DNA of 45,521 nt, from contig DYOB01000010.1 of NCBI GenBank assembly GCA_020720765.1, positions 1-45,521 of the forward strand, read 5' to 3'. Source of the DNA: Borreliella garinii (lineage in GTDB: Bacteria; Spirochaetota; Spirochaetia; JABEVK01). This document shows positions 36,631-45,521 of the stretch, in pieces. A model generated the notes under the pieces. The model worked only from the letters and a program-made list of their open reading frames with translations, was not told where the DNA came from and ran no database searches. Made by a program: the position numbers and the translations under genes. Numbering within the stretch: position 1 is the stretch's first letter; the number at the start of each line of letters is the position of its first letter.

Positions 36631-38979
36631 ATGAGCGACAACCCCTTGATACCGGCAGACATGCTTTTGCCTCACCGCCTCCTACTCATAGGACTGGAAG
36701 GAAGACCCATATTCCCGGGGGTTTTTACCCCCATCATGATAACAGGAAAGGCCGACATAGAAACGATTGAAGAGGCGACATCCTCATCGAAGGTCATAGG
36801 TTTTGTACTCACGCGGAACGGGGAGGAAAGCGATTCCCCCAAGAGAACCGAGTACTACGAGATGGGAACGGCCGCAAAGATCGTAAAGAAAATCAACCTG
36901 CCCGACGGGGGGCTGAATATCTTCGTCTCAACCATCCGGCGTTTCCGGGTGGTGAAGTTCCAAACGGACGGGGAGCGCAAGTCGGCGATAGTCGAATACC
37001 CGGAGGATGAGGCGCTTCCAAAAGAGGCCTTGGAGATTAAGGCCATGAGCAGGTCGATTCTCACTGAAATCAAACAACTCAGCGACAACAACCCGCTCTT
37101 CTCCGAAGAAATCCGCCTCAACCTGGTCAACATCGACCAGGCTGGAAAACTGGCCGACTTTATCATTGGCATCCTGAACATAGCCAGGGAACACCAGCAG
37201 GAGCTTCTCGAAACTCTAAGCGTGAGAAAGAGACTTGAAAAAGTTCTTATCGCCATTCAGAAAGAGCAGGAACTTCTGAAGATTCAGAAAAAAATATCGA
37301 AACAGATCAACGAAAGAATTGAAAAAAACCAGAGGGAATACTTTCTCCGCGAAGAACTCAAGACAATCCAAAAAGAACTGGGGATCACCACCGATGCAAA
37401 AGGTTCGGACTACCAGAACTTTAAAGAAAAAATCGAGAGTTTCCAGTTCAAGGGTGAACTGAAAGAATCAGTAGAATCCGAACTCGAAAAGTTCGCCCTT
37501 ATGGACCCGAATTCAAGCGAATACATTGTCACCCGGAACTACCTTGAGACTATTGCCAAATTGCCTTGGCTCGACCCTCCTCCTGAAGAAATCGATATGG
37601 CCAAGGCTGAACGGATTCTCAATAAGGACCATTACGGCCTCGAAGACGTCAAGGAACGTATTCTGGAATTTATCGCTGTTCGGAAACTCAAAAAAGATTC
37701 CCGCGGTTCCATCATCTGTTTGATAGGTCCTCCCGGCGTCGGGAAGACGAGCATAGGACGCAGCATAGCCCGGGCCCTCGACAGACCCTTTTTCCGTTTC
37801 AGTGTGGGAGGCATGCGCGACGAGGCCGAGATCAAGGGACACCGTCGAACCTACGTGGGAGCTCTCCCAGGTAAAATCATCCAGGGTTTAAAAATAACTG
37901 GAAGCAAGCGCCCGGTTTTTATGATTGATGAGATCGATAAACTTGCCCAGAGCTACCAGGGAGACCCGAGCTCGGCCCTGCTGGAAGTCTTGGACCCCGA
38001 ACAGAACGTGGCTTTCCGCGACCATTACCTGGACCTCCCCTTCGATATCAGCAAGGTCCTTTTCATTGCCACAGCCAACACCCTGGATACCATTCCCAGA
38101 CCACTCCTGGACAGGATGGAATTGATCCGTCTCAGCGGCTATATCGAAGAAGAGAAAGTGTCTATTGCTACGCGCTACCTGATACCCAAAAGCCAAAACA
38201 GCCACGGCATCCCCAAAACACTGATCAAATTTTCCAAACCCTCGCTGATCAGCATTATCCGGGGTTTTGCACGTGAAGCCGGCGTGCGTAACCTTGAAAA
38301 AGCCATCGACAAGGTTCACCGTAAACTGGCAAGTAAAATCGTGCGGGGCCTGCTCAATGAGAACTTTATCGTCGAGCCAGAAAACCTGAACGAACTCCTC
38401 GGTAAACCCGTGTTTCTTGAAGACGAGGAATTACCCCTGACGCGTCCCGGCATGGTTCTCGGACTAGCTTGGACCTCGCTCGGTGGAAGTGTTTTAACCA
38501 TTGAATCTGAAAAAACTTTTGGAAAAGGCGGCATCCGCCTGACGGGACGTATGGGCGACGTTATGAAAGAAAGCGCCCAGATAGCCTATACCGTCGTTAT
38601 GGCACGCTCGGGCGAAAGGGGGGTTCCCGCTGATTTTTTTGAGAAAAGCACCATCCACCTGCATATTCCCGAAGGAGCAACACCTAAGGACGGTCCTAGT
38701 GCAGGTATTACGATGGCTACGAGTTTTCTCAGCCTCTCCCTGGGTAAAACAATTAAAACAGGTTTTGCCATGACGGGCGAGCTTTCCCTTACAGGCCAGG
38801 TGATGGCCATCGGCGGACTGAAAGAAAAGACTATAGCCGCTCGACGAACGGGTTTAAAAAATGTTATCTTCCCCAAAAGCAACCTCCGCGATTGGGAGGA
38901 AATCCCCGAGTATGTCAGAAAAGGGTTAAAAGCCTATCCTGTCGACCGGGTGGAACAAGTATGGGAGTTGGTATTATGA
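36631..38979 (+). CDS. lon: ATP-dependent protease Lon (copy 2)
   Basis: 782 aa; [42 protein letters not shown]. Confidence 0.96.
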   Translation: MSDNPLIPADMLLPHRLLLIGLEGRPIFPGVFTPIMITGKADIETIEEATSSSKVIGFVLTRNGEESDSPKRTEYYEMGTAAKIVKKINLPDGGLNIFVSTIRRFRVVKFQTDGERKSAIVEYPEDEALPKEALEIKAMSRSILTEIKQLSDNNPLFSEEIRLNLVNIDQAGKLADFIIGILNIAREHQQELLETLSVRKRLEKVLIAIQKEQELLKIQKKISKQINERIEKNQREYFLREELKTIQKELGITTDAKGSDYQNFKEKIESFQFKGELKESVESELEKFALMDPNSSEYIVTRNYLETIAKLPWLDPPPEEIDMAKAERILNKDHYGLEDVKERILEFIAVRKLKKDSRGSIICLIGPPGVGKTSIGRSIARALDRPFFRFSVGGMRDEAEIKGHRRTYVGALPGKIIQGLKITGSKRPVFMIDEIDKLAQSYQGDPSSALLEVLDPEQNVAFRDHYLDLPFDISKVLFIATANTLDTIPRPLLDRMELIRLSGYIEEEKVSIATRYLIPKSQNSHGIPKTLIKFSKPSLISIIRGFAREAGVRNLEKAIDKVHRKLASKIVRGLLNENFIVEPENLNELLGKPVFLEDEELPLTRPGMVLGLAWTSLGGSVLTIESEKTFGKGGIRLTGRMGDVMKESAQIAYTVVMARSGERGVPADFFEKSTIHLHIPEGATPKDGPSAGITMATSFLSLSLGKTIKTGFAMTGELSLTGQVMAIGGLKEKTIAARRTGLKNVIFPKSNLRDWEEIPEYVRKGLKAYPVDRVEQVWELVL

Positions 38980-39764
38980 AAAAAATATTTGGGGTTTTGG
39001 CATTTTTTATTTCTTCAGGTCTCCAGGGTCAATCACTTCACCCGGATTTTAACCTCAGCGCCGTTCAACTTGCCTCGCTGGTGAGTTCACTTCCTCGTGA
39101 AACTCAGGAACTCGTCGCTTCAAGTCCTTCAGAATTTCTGGGGTTGATTTCAGAGATTCTATCCCAGGACAGCCGGTATGTTATACTTGTCGATAAAACC
39201 CACGCGTTGTCCGCGGAAGACGAACCCGAAGACATGGTAAGCCTCGACGACTACCCTGTGAAAGTCAGCCGCCGCGGGATGACCCTGAGAAACGCAATCA
39301 TGCCCGCCGTCCTTGTTCTCACCGAAAAAGCCCGCCAAGCCGGCGCCGAACCCATCATCTCCAGCACTTACAGGAGTTACAGCTACCAGGAAGGTCTTTT
39401 CAACCGTTACGCCGCACGGGACGGAGTGGAACAAGCCAACCGCTACAGCGCCCGTGCGGGTCAGAGTCAGCATCAACTGGGAACAGCCTTCGACCTCGGC
39501 GACATTACGAACGCTTTTGCCACTACTGCAGCGGGAAGATGGATGGCCGAAAACGGCGGAAGTTTTGGTTTCAGTCTTTCGTACCCCCGGGGATACGAAA
39601 GCGAGACTGGATACCAGTGGGAGAGCTGGCACTGGAGGTACATCGGTGTCGCCGCCTGCAAGATGCAGAAAACGTATTTCGAAGACCTTCAGTTTAAACT
39701 TCTTACCTACCTGCACCGTGCGCTCCCTGAATTCCGCAGGGCATGGAAGGGCCGTGGCCCTTAA
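38976..39764 (+). CDS. VanY-like M15 family D-alanyl-D-alanine carboxypeptidase
   Basis: Signal peptide MKKIFGVLAFFISSGLQGQ; SSTYRSYSYQ, GQSQHQLGTAFDLGD, WESWHWRYIG; ATGA overlap with lon stop. Confidence 0.88.
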   Translation: MKKIFGVLAFFISSGLQGQSLHPDFNLSAVQLASLVSSLPRETQELVASSPSEFLGLISEILSQDSRYVILVDKTHALSAEDEPEDMVSLDDYPVKVSRRGMTLRNAIMPAVLVLTEKARQAGAEPIISSTYRSYSYQEGLFNRYAARDGVEQANRYSARAGQSQHQLGTAFDLGDITNAFATTAAGRWMAENGGSFGFSLSYPRGYESETGYQWESWHWRYIGVAACKMQKTYFEDLQFKLLTYLHRALPEFRRAWKGRGP

Positions 39765-40254
39765 CCTCGTTCTCGTCGAACCCGAGATTCCCCAGAATAC
39801 GGGGAATATTGCGCGTTCGTGCGCGGCAACCGGAGCGAGGCTCCACCTCGTTCACCCCTTGGGATTTAAAATCAACGACACGAAGCTCAAAAGGGCCGGG
39901 ATGGACTATTGGTACCAGGTGGAAATTATCCATCATGAAAACCTCGAAGCATTCTTGACCTATTCAGGCAATGCCCGTTTGTGGTTCTCCTCGACCAAGG
40001 CTGCTCAGGCTCATTCCCAGGTTGCCTATCAGGATGAGGACTTTATCCTCTTCGGAAAAGAAGGAGCCGGCCTCCCCGAAGATCTCCTCGAAAAAAACCT
40101 TCAACATCTTATCAGAATCCCCATGTTGCCCGACCGCCGCAGCCTCAACCTATCAAGCGCCGCCGCAGTCGTTCTTTTTGAAGCCCTGCGCCAAATGGAT
40201 TTTCCCGATCTCCAGCACTGGGGACCCAAAAGGGACGGCGGCCGTTTTTCGTGA
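39754..40254 (+). CDS. trmL: tRNA (cytidine(34)-2'-O)-methyltransferase (SPOUT)
   Basis: LNLVLVEPEIPQNTGNIARSCAATGARLHLVHPLGF, FGKEGAGLP, LNLSSAAAVVLFEALRQ; GTG start at 39754 rather than the ORF-track start. Confidence 0.92.
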   Translation: MALNLVLVEPEIPQNTGNIARSCAATGARLHLVHPLGFKINDTKLKRAGMDYWYQVEIIHHENLEAFLTYSGNARLWFSSTKAAQAHSQVAYQDEDFILFGKEGAGLPEDLLEKNLQHLIRIPMLPDRRSLNLSSAAAVVLFEALRQMDFPDLQHWGPKRDGGRFS

Positions 40255-41366
40255 ATGCTGCCTGCCAAGAAAATGAAGCCTACCTGACACAACAGCTGAT
40301 CACTTACCTCGGCAATAAACGCTCGCTTCTGGATTTTATAGGAATTGGAATTCAAAAGGTAAAGGAACGGTTGGGGAAATCAAAAATCCGCAGTCTCGAT
40401 GTTTTCTCCGGGAGCGGTATAGTTTCGAGATACCTAAAAAAGGATTCCTCCTTTTTGATTGCAAACGACATGGAAAACTATTCGGGCATTATCAATAGTT
40501 GCTATCTTTCAAACAGAAGCATAGTTCCGATGGAAGAGCTCCGAGAAATCCACAAAAATTTCTCCGGGATTCTGGCCCGTGATGAAAACCTGCGTGAGGG
40601 CTTTATCCGCCAACTTTATTCGCCCAAGGATATGAACGACATCCAACCGGGCGAACGGTGTTTCTTTACACCCCAGAATGCAGCCTTTCTCGACACAGCG
40701 CGCCAAATGATTGCCACACTACCGGAGGAACTTCAAAAATTCTTTCTCGGGCCGCTTTTTTCCCAAACCTCGATCCATGCCAATACTTCCGGGGTGTTTA
40801 AAGGCTTTTATAAGGACTCAAGCACTCGTCTTGGGCAATTCGGAGGGACAAAAAAGGACGCACTGACTAGAATTCTGGGCAGGATGGAGCTCGTGTTTCC
40901 TGTCTTTAGTAACTTCGAGTGCACCTTCCAAGTGACCAAGGGCGACGCCAACCTAATGGTCGAGACTTTCGACGAAGTAGATTTAGCCTACCTCGACCCT
41001 CCCTATAACCAGCACCCTTATGGGTCGAACTACTTCATGCTCAACCTTATAGCGGAATATCAAAAGCCTTCCGAAGTGAGCCTTGTTTCCGGAATCCCTG
41101 ACGATTGGAACCGCTCAGAATATAATAAAAGGAATAAGGCTCTAGAAACAATGGCCGACCTTGTCGAAAAAATCCGTTCCCGTTTTCTTTTAATTTCCTT
41201 TAATTCAGAGGGTTTTATCTCTCGGGAGTCGATGGTCAAACTTCTTGAAAAATATGGTAAGGTCGAGATTTTGGAAACCCGCTACAATACTTTTCGGGGA
41301 AGCAGAAACTTAAAAGCACGGGAGCTCCACCTGAGTGAATACCTCTTTCTTGTGGAGAAATCCTAG
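40251..41366 (+). CDS. D12-class (alpha) N6-adenine DNA methyltransferase, orphan
   Basis: TYLGNKRSLLDFI, LDVFSGSGIVSRYL, LAYLDPPYNQHPYGSNYF; GTGA overlap with trmL. Confidence 0.87.
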   Translation: MNAACQENEAYLTQQLITYLGNKRSLLDFIGIGIQKVKERLGKSKIRSLDVFSGSGIVSRYLKKDSSFLIANDMENYSGIINSCYLSNRSIVPMEELREIHKNFSGILARDENLREGFIRQLYSPKDMNDIQPGERCFFTPQNAAFLDTARQMIATLPEELQKFFLGPLFSQTSIHANTSGVFKGFYKDSSTRLGQFGGTKKDALTRILGRMELVFPVFSNFECTFQVTKGDANLMVETFDEVDLAYLDPPYNQHPYGSNYFMLNLIAEYQKPSEVSLVSGIPDDWNRSEYNKRNKALETMADLVEKIRSRFLLISFNSEGFISRESMVKLLEKYGKVEILETRYNTFRGSRNLKARELHLSEYLFLVEKS

Positions 41367-42094
41367 GAGTCCGATTGCCAGAGTCTCTTAGGCTTGAAAA
41401 AAGTAAATAGCCAGTCTGCGAGAAGCGCAAGGAGCGCTGCCGTGAGGGCCCCTTGGAGAAGGTAACTGTATTGAAATTGGGTTATCCCTGCGAGGATGGG
41501 ACGGCCAAGCCCCCCGGCACCCATAGTGGCCCCGATGGTAGCGGTCCCGATGTTGATTAAAAGGCTGGTTCTAATCCCGCCGAGTATGCCCGATGAAGCC
41601 AAGGGAACCTCGACTTGGCGGAATATCTGGTCCCGTGAATACCCCAGCCCTCTTGCCGCAGAGATAACATCCTTGGGAACCGACTCTAAGGACGCCAAGG
41701 TTCCATGGAAAATAGGAAGCACACCAAACGCCACCAACGCCCAGAACACCGGGAGGGTACCAAATCCAAGGACAGGAATTAAGAGTGCAAGAAAAGCCAT
41801 CGGGGGAACGGTTTGAAGGATGGTTCCTGAAAAGGAGATTACCCTGCGGGTACCCTCGAACCCTGAGAAAAAAGTCAGGACTCCGGCGGAAAAACCCAAA
41901 AGAGTACAAAGGGCGCTCGACCCGATAACAAGCACCAAATGGTCTGCTAAAAGGTTTACCGGGGAAATCAGCGGATAGATATCTGCTGAAGGATCGGCCA
42001 AGATCCACCTCAGAAGTTGTTCCAAAGTTGCAGGATGGATAAGAAGTCCTAATAATAGAACCAGTACAACCCCGAAAACCAGCGACCGGGTCAT
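41363..42094 (-). CDS. Osmoprotectant ABC transporter permease (YehW/OpuBB-like)
   Basis: TVPPMAFLALLIPVLGFG, AARGLGYSRDQIFRQVEVPLA, NIGTATIGATMGAGGLG. Confidence 0.9.
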   Translation of the reverse strand: MTRSLVFGVVLVLLLGLLIHPATLEQLLRWILADPSADIYPLISPVNLLADHLVLVIGSSALCTLLGFSAGVLTFFSGFEGTRRVISFSGTILQTVPPMAFLALLIPVLGFGTLPVFWALVAFGVLPIFHGTLASLESVPKDVISAARGLGYSRDQIFRQVEVPLASSGILGGIRTSLLINIGTATIGATMGAGGLGRPILAGITQFQYSYLLQGALTAALLALLADWLFTFFKPKRLWQSDS

Positions 42095-43185
42095 TCGGAC
42101 CTATCCTCGAGAGTAATAGCCTCAATGGTTCCCATGGAAACTTCCCCGATCAGACGTCCTTGATCGTCCACGACAGGTAAGACTTTCATCCCCGTGGACA
42201 ACATCAGTGAAAGCACGTCCTTCAGGTGTGTGCTTTTTTCTACTAAGCATTCTTTTCCGGGAAAGGGGCTGAGGGCTTGGGCCGCGGTTTGTTCCTTGCG
42301 GAGTACGGGCTGAGCTACCCATCCAAGCGGACGCCCTTCGCTGTCGACCACCCAACACCAGGGGGCGTCACCCATTTTGGGAGGGCTTTCATTAAAACCG
42401 CACGAACCAGCAGGTTTCATGACCTGTTCCACTTTAAACCGGATCAGCCTTTTCAAGCTCCGATCCGTTCCGACAAAAGTCCGGACAAAGGAATCAGCGG
42501 GGTTGTTAAGGATTGTTTCAGTTGAGTCGTTCTGAATCAGCCGCCCCTGGTTCAAAATCAAGATTCTGTCAGCCAGGAGTATGGCTTCGTCCAAGTCGTG
42601 GGTCACCATAAGGATGGTTTTACGAATCCTGTTTTGGATACTTAACAAGGCCCTTTGAAGTCTCTGACGCTGGACCGGATCCAACGAACCAAAGGGTTCA
42701 TCCATAAGTAAAAGCGGTGGATCAGCAGCTAAGGCCCTGGCAATCCCCACCCTCTGTGCCTCTCCGCCCGAAAGCTGCGCCGGATATTTGGCAAAAAAAC
42801 TTTGAGGATTCAGTCCTACTAGTTCGAGAAGCTCACCTATACGCGCTTTTATCTTATGCGCTTTCCATTTCAGGAGCCGGGGTACGGCAGCGATATTTCC
42901 CTCTACGGTCCAGTGGGGGAAGAGACCAACGCTCTGGATCACATACCCCATGGTCCGTCTCAGTTCCACAGGATCGTAGGAATCAAGGGGCTGTCCCTGG
43001 TAATGAATAAGGCCTGAAGTGGGAATAAGAAGACGGTTCACCATCTTCAGCGTGGTAGTTTTCCCACACCCGGAAGGACCAATAAGAACACCCAGTTCTC
43101 CGTCCTGAAGGGAAAAATTGAGATCGGAAACCGCCTTGATATCCCCATAATGAAAATGGACCTTTTTGAATTCAAGGAGCGACAA
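42091..43185 (-). CDS. Osmoprotectant ABC transporter ATP-binding protein with C-terminal CBS domains
   Basis: GPSGCGKTTTLKMVN, LSGGEAQRVGIARALA, LLMDEPFGSLDP; CBS-like C-terminus. Confidence 0.94.
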   Translation of the reverse strand: MSLLEFKKVHFHYGDIKAVSDLNFSLQDGELGVLIGPSGCGKTTTLKMVNRLLIPTSGLIHYQGQPLDSYDPVELRRTMGYVIQSVGLFPHWTVEGNIAAVPRLLKWKAHKIKARIGELLELVGLNPQSFFAKYPAQLSGGEAQRVGIARALAADPPLLLMDEPFGSLDPVQRQRLQRALLSIQNRIRKTILMVTHDLDEAILLADRILILNQGRLIQNDSTETILNNPADSFVRTFVGTDRSLKRLIRFKVEQVMKPAGSCGFNESPPKMGDAPWCWVVDSEGRPLGWVAQPVLRKEQTAAQALSPFPGKECLVEKSTHLKDVLSLMLSTGMKVLPVVDDQGRLIGEVSMGTIEAITLEDRSE

Positions 43186-44251
43186 GGGGCATCTCCTTTT
43201 TTACCAAGGTTGTAAGGGATGAAAGCACCCTATCCGAAATTAATGTTAAAAGAACCAATGTCAGCACACCAAGGAGGACCATATCGGTGGAAGTCTGCCC
43301 GATTCCTTGAAAAATGAAAAACCCGAGACCCCCGGCGCCTATCAGGGGAACAAGAGAGGCGTTGCCCAGGGTTTGAACGACACCCACACGCAACCCTGCC
43401 AGAATCAACGGAAGTGCTAGGGGAATTTCGACTTTCAAAAGGATCTGCCACCGGGAGAATCCAAGGCCCCTTGCCGCTTGGACAGCCCCGACGGGCAGAC
43501 TCTGGAGACCCTCCTGAACCCCTACCGCTAAGGGAAGAAGAGCGTAGAGAGTTAGGGCAACAAGAGCGGGAGCTGTGCCTATTCCCGAAATCCCCCAGGT
43601 CCTCAGGACGGGAAAAATGGTGGACAAGGCCCCGAGGGGAACCATCAGTAATCCAAATAGAGCCAAGGAAGGAATAGTTTGGACGAGAGAGGCAGCCTTG
43701 ATAAATATTTCTCCAAACCGTGAACGGACAGCCGCCACTCCGATGGGAACAGCAAGTGCCAAGGCAAAAAGAATAGACATTCCCGTGATGCCCAAGTGGC
43801 GAAGGGTTTCGGCCCCAAGCCGGGCCTCCTGAATTTTAAACTCTTGTACTAGGGACACGGAACGGAAACTGTCGTAGTACGAAAGAACGAGTATTAGGAC
43901 AAAAAGTATGGATAAAAAAATCACGTTCGATCTGTCCGGCTTACTATTGAAAAGCAAGGCTCTGATTAAGGAAGCAAGGTGCAGTGCCCAGAATCCCATA
44001 GCTGGACTGACCCGGAAGGTTGACCCAGCAAGTCCCAAATCCGGCCAAGCAACAACCGGAGTGAGCCAAAGCGAGACAGCCAATAGGATCAAAGCAGGAA
44101 GGAGAAAACGACGGAAAAGAATTCCATACAGGACTAAGGGAAACCAAAGAACCCCTACGAAGAGCGGTTGACGTATCAGGAGTGTCAACCAGAAAAACTC
44201 TTCCCCTCGGACGACCCTGTTCGGGTCAAGGCGGAAGATAGGGAAGACCAA
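43172..44251 (-). CDS. Osmoprotectant ABC transporter permease with N-terminal TM extension (YehY-like)
   Basis: QTIPSLALFGLLMVPLG, AARGLGFSRWQILLKVEIPLALP; about 130-aa hydrophobic N-terminal extension. Confidence 0.88.
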   Translation of the reverse strand: MVFPIFRLDPNRVVRGEEFFWLTLLIRQPLFVGVLWFPLVLYGILFRRFLLPALILLAVSLWLTPVVAWPDLGLAGSTFRVSPAMGFWALHLASLIRALLFNSKPDRSNVIFLSILFVLILVLSYYDSFRSVSLVQEFKIQEARLGAETLRHLGITGMSILFALALAVPIGVAAVRSRFGEIFIKAASLVQTIPSLALFGLLMVPLGALSTIFPVLRTWGISGIGTAPALVALTLYALLPLAVGVQEGLQSLPVGAVQAARGLGFSRWQILLKVEIPLALPLILAGLRVGVVQTLGNASLVPLIGAGGLGFFIFQGIGQTSTDMVLLGVLTLVLLTLISDRVLSSLTTLVKKEMPLVAP

Positions 44252-44310
44252 AAGGAGGGTTAGTATAAGTCCCCAGAAAACCAGGTCCCCGAGAACCCTC
44301 CTTGAAGTTT

Positions 44311-45243
44311 TCAGGGGATCAGTCCTTTTTCCTTCAGCCAGGCCAGCGCTACCGATTCAGGAACCTCCCCTTCCACTACAATCTTGGCGTTAAGCGTTTG
44401 GAGGGTGATAAGGTCCAAAGCACTAAATGCAGGAGCCAAGAGAGTCTCGATCTCAGGGTATTTATCTAAAACCTCTTTCCGAATCACAGGAGCAGGTTGG
44501 TATACGGGTTGGACCTGCTTGTCATCCTCTAGTACCACAAGGCCAAAAGCCGCCAGCTGTCCGTCGGTTCCGTAGGCCATGGCGGCGTTTACGCCGTCAG
44601 TGCCCTCCGAGGCAGCCTTTTCGGTGGTTGCTGTATTGCCGCCGGAGAGAACGAGAAGCTGGTCGGGTTTTAAAGTAAAACCATAGGCCGCATAAAAAGC
44701 GGGTAGAGCTGCAGCGGAATTCACAAATTCTTCTGATCCGGCAATTTTAAAGACACCGCCATTATTTATATAAACGGATAAATCCGAAAGAGTTTTCAAG
44801 TTCTCTTGGATTGCTAAATCACCCCTGACCGCTAGCGCCCAGGTGTTGTTCGCCGGGGAAGGTGTCAGCCAAACCAGGGAATTTTGGACTAGATCGAGTT
44901 CTTTTACCCGGTTCCAGGCTTGAACAGCGTCTTTCCATAGCGGGCTTTCGGCTTCATCAAAGAAAAACGCTCCGTTTCCGGTGTACTCCGGATAGAGATC
45001 GATTTCTCCCGCAATCAAAGCCTTGCGAACTATCGGTGTAGCACCCAGCTGTATACGGTCGGTGATTGTGAAGCCGCTACTGGTCAAAAGATGTTTTATC
45101 ATATGTCCAAGCAGTGCTCCCTCGGTATCCATTTTACTCCCCAGAACAAGGGTCCCTTTCCCGGCTTGTTCGGTTGAACACCCGGAAAATGCTAGGACAA
45201 TTGCAAGAAACGGGAGAAATCCCCATCCTCTTTTAGTCTTCAT
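44311..45243 (-). CDS. Osmoprotectant ABC transporter substrate-binding lipoprotein (OsmF/YehZ-like)
   Basis: Lipobox FSGCS; LVLGSKMDTEGALLGHMI, QLGATPIVRKALIAGEIDLYPEYTGNGAFFF. Confidence 0.9.
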   Translation of the reverse strand: MKTKRGWGFLPFLAIVLAFSGCSTEQAGKGTLVLGSKMDTEGALLGHMIKHLLTSSGFTITDRIQLGATPIVRKALIAGEIDLYPEYTGNGAFFFDEAESPLWKDAVQAWNRVKELDLVQNSLVWLTPSPANNTWALAVRGDLAIQENLKTLSDLSVYINNGGVFKIAGSEEFVNSAAALPAFYAAYGFTLKPDQLLVLSGGNTATTEKAASEGTDGVNAAMAYGTDGQLAAFGLVVLEDDKQVQPVYQPAPVIRKEVLDKYPEIETLLAPAFSALDLITLQTLNAKIVVEGEVPESVALAWLKEKGLIP

Positions 45244-45339
45244 TTTAAACTCCTTTAAATCCTTCATTGAAAAGTAATAGGATACCGGACAGAAATCAAA
45301 TATCCGAACCACCTATTCGAGAATCCCTCAGGGGTGTTC

Positions 45340-45368
45340 TTGACAATCTCACGCCCATTCTCTAGAAT
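45340..45368 (+). promoter_or_regulatory. Sigma70 promoter of tRNA-Leu
   Basis: TTGACA-N17-TAGAAT, 9 nt upstream of tRNA-Leu. Confidence 0.8.
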
Positions 45369-45377
45369 CGCTACTAC

Positions 45378-45459
45378 GCCCAGGTGGTGAAATTGGTATA
45401 CACGCTAGTTTCAGGTACTAGTGCCGCGAGGTGTGCGGGTTCGAGTCCCGCTCTGGGCA
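45378..45459 (+). tRNA. tRNA-Leu(CAG)
   Basis: GCCCAGG/TCTGGGC acceptor, anticodon loop TTCAGGT, long variable arm, no encoded CCA. Confidence 0.96.
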
Positions 45460-45521
45460 ATTCCTTTTCTAATAATGATTTATTTCATGTATCTTGTATT
45501 GAATACCCCTTCATTGCAACC

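Noticed and set aside
39159-39716. 185-aa minus-strand ORF and many other antisense ORFs over 100 aa (e.g. 1913-2407, 28285-28869, 24570-25079)
   Set aside because: They lie opposite strongly supported genes, have no recognisable motifs, and follow from codon composition.
45378-45521. tRNA-Leu(CAG) as an integration site for a mobile element
   Set aside because: No integrase or attachment-site repeat is visible in the 62 bp that follow.

Overview
This 45.5-kb window is a gene-dense, mostly housekeeping bacterial chromosome segment. Its content resembles spirochaetes: two Lon proteases, a RodZ-like/LolA pair, TPR-rich proteins, and an M23 peptidase next to recJ. I see no transposase, prophage, CRISPR array or rRNA.

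From left to right it contains:
- An NrnA-type DHH phosphoesterase, a small secreted protein, argF, lon, clpX, clpP and tig, all on the minus strand.
- A minus-strand tRNA cluster (His-Arg-Lys-Leu-Gly) and dusA.
- A large TPR/GAF/GGDEF protein.
- A glutamine amidotransferase, a DnaQ-like exonuclease and a phosphohexomutase.
- A lipoprotein, adk, a zinc-ribbon protein and a coiled-coil protein.
- prfA, prmC, acyP and two response regulators.
- rpsI and rplM, small membrane proteins, an aminotransferase-like fragment, a UvrD/PcrA helicase, a RodZ-like protein and lolA.
- A TPR zinc-ribbon protein, an archaeal-type UMP kinase and rpsU.
- M23 peptidase, recJ, pyrimidine phosphorylase and recO.
- A second lon with a VanY-like peptidase, trmL and an orphan adenine methyltransferase.
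- A YehZYXW/OsmF-like ABC importer and a tRNA-Leu.

The most interesting signals are:
1. A diguanylate cyclase whose N-terminus looks like a degenerate STAND/AAA NTPase, with an SD-less, possibly leaderless GTG start.
2. A prmC gene with no ATG/GTG/TTG at its natural start and a likely AUC start coupled to prfA.
3. A tRNA terminator placed directly in front of the tig-clpP-clpX-lon ribosome-binding site, plus a consensus promoter whose start would fall inside tRNA-Leu.
4. A lon/orphan DNA-methyltransferase operon.
5. Convergent genes that overlap at their stops in 4 of 5 junctions, including a shared CTAG double stop.
6. A perfect palindrome overlapping the putative rplM-rpsI promoter.

Family names come from recognising motifs by eye. 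No searches were run.
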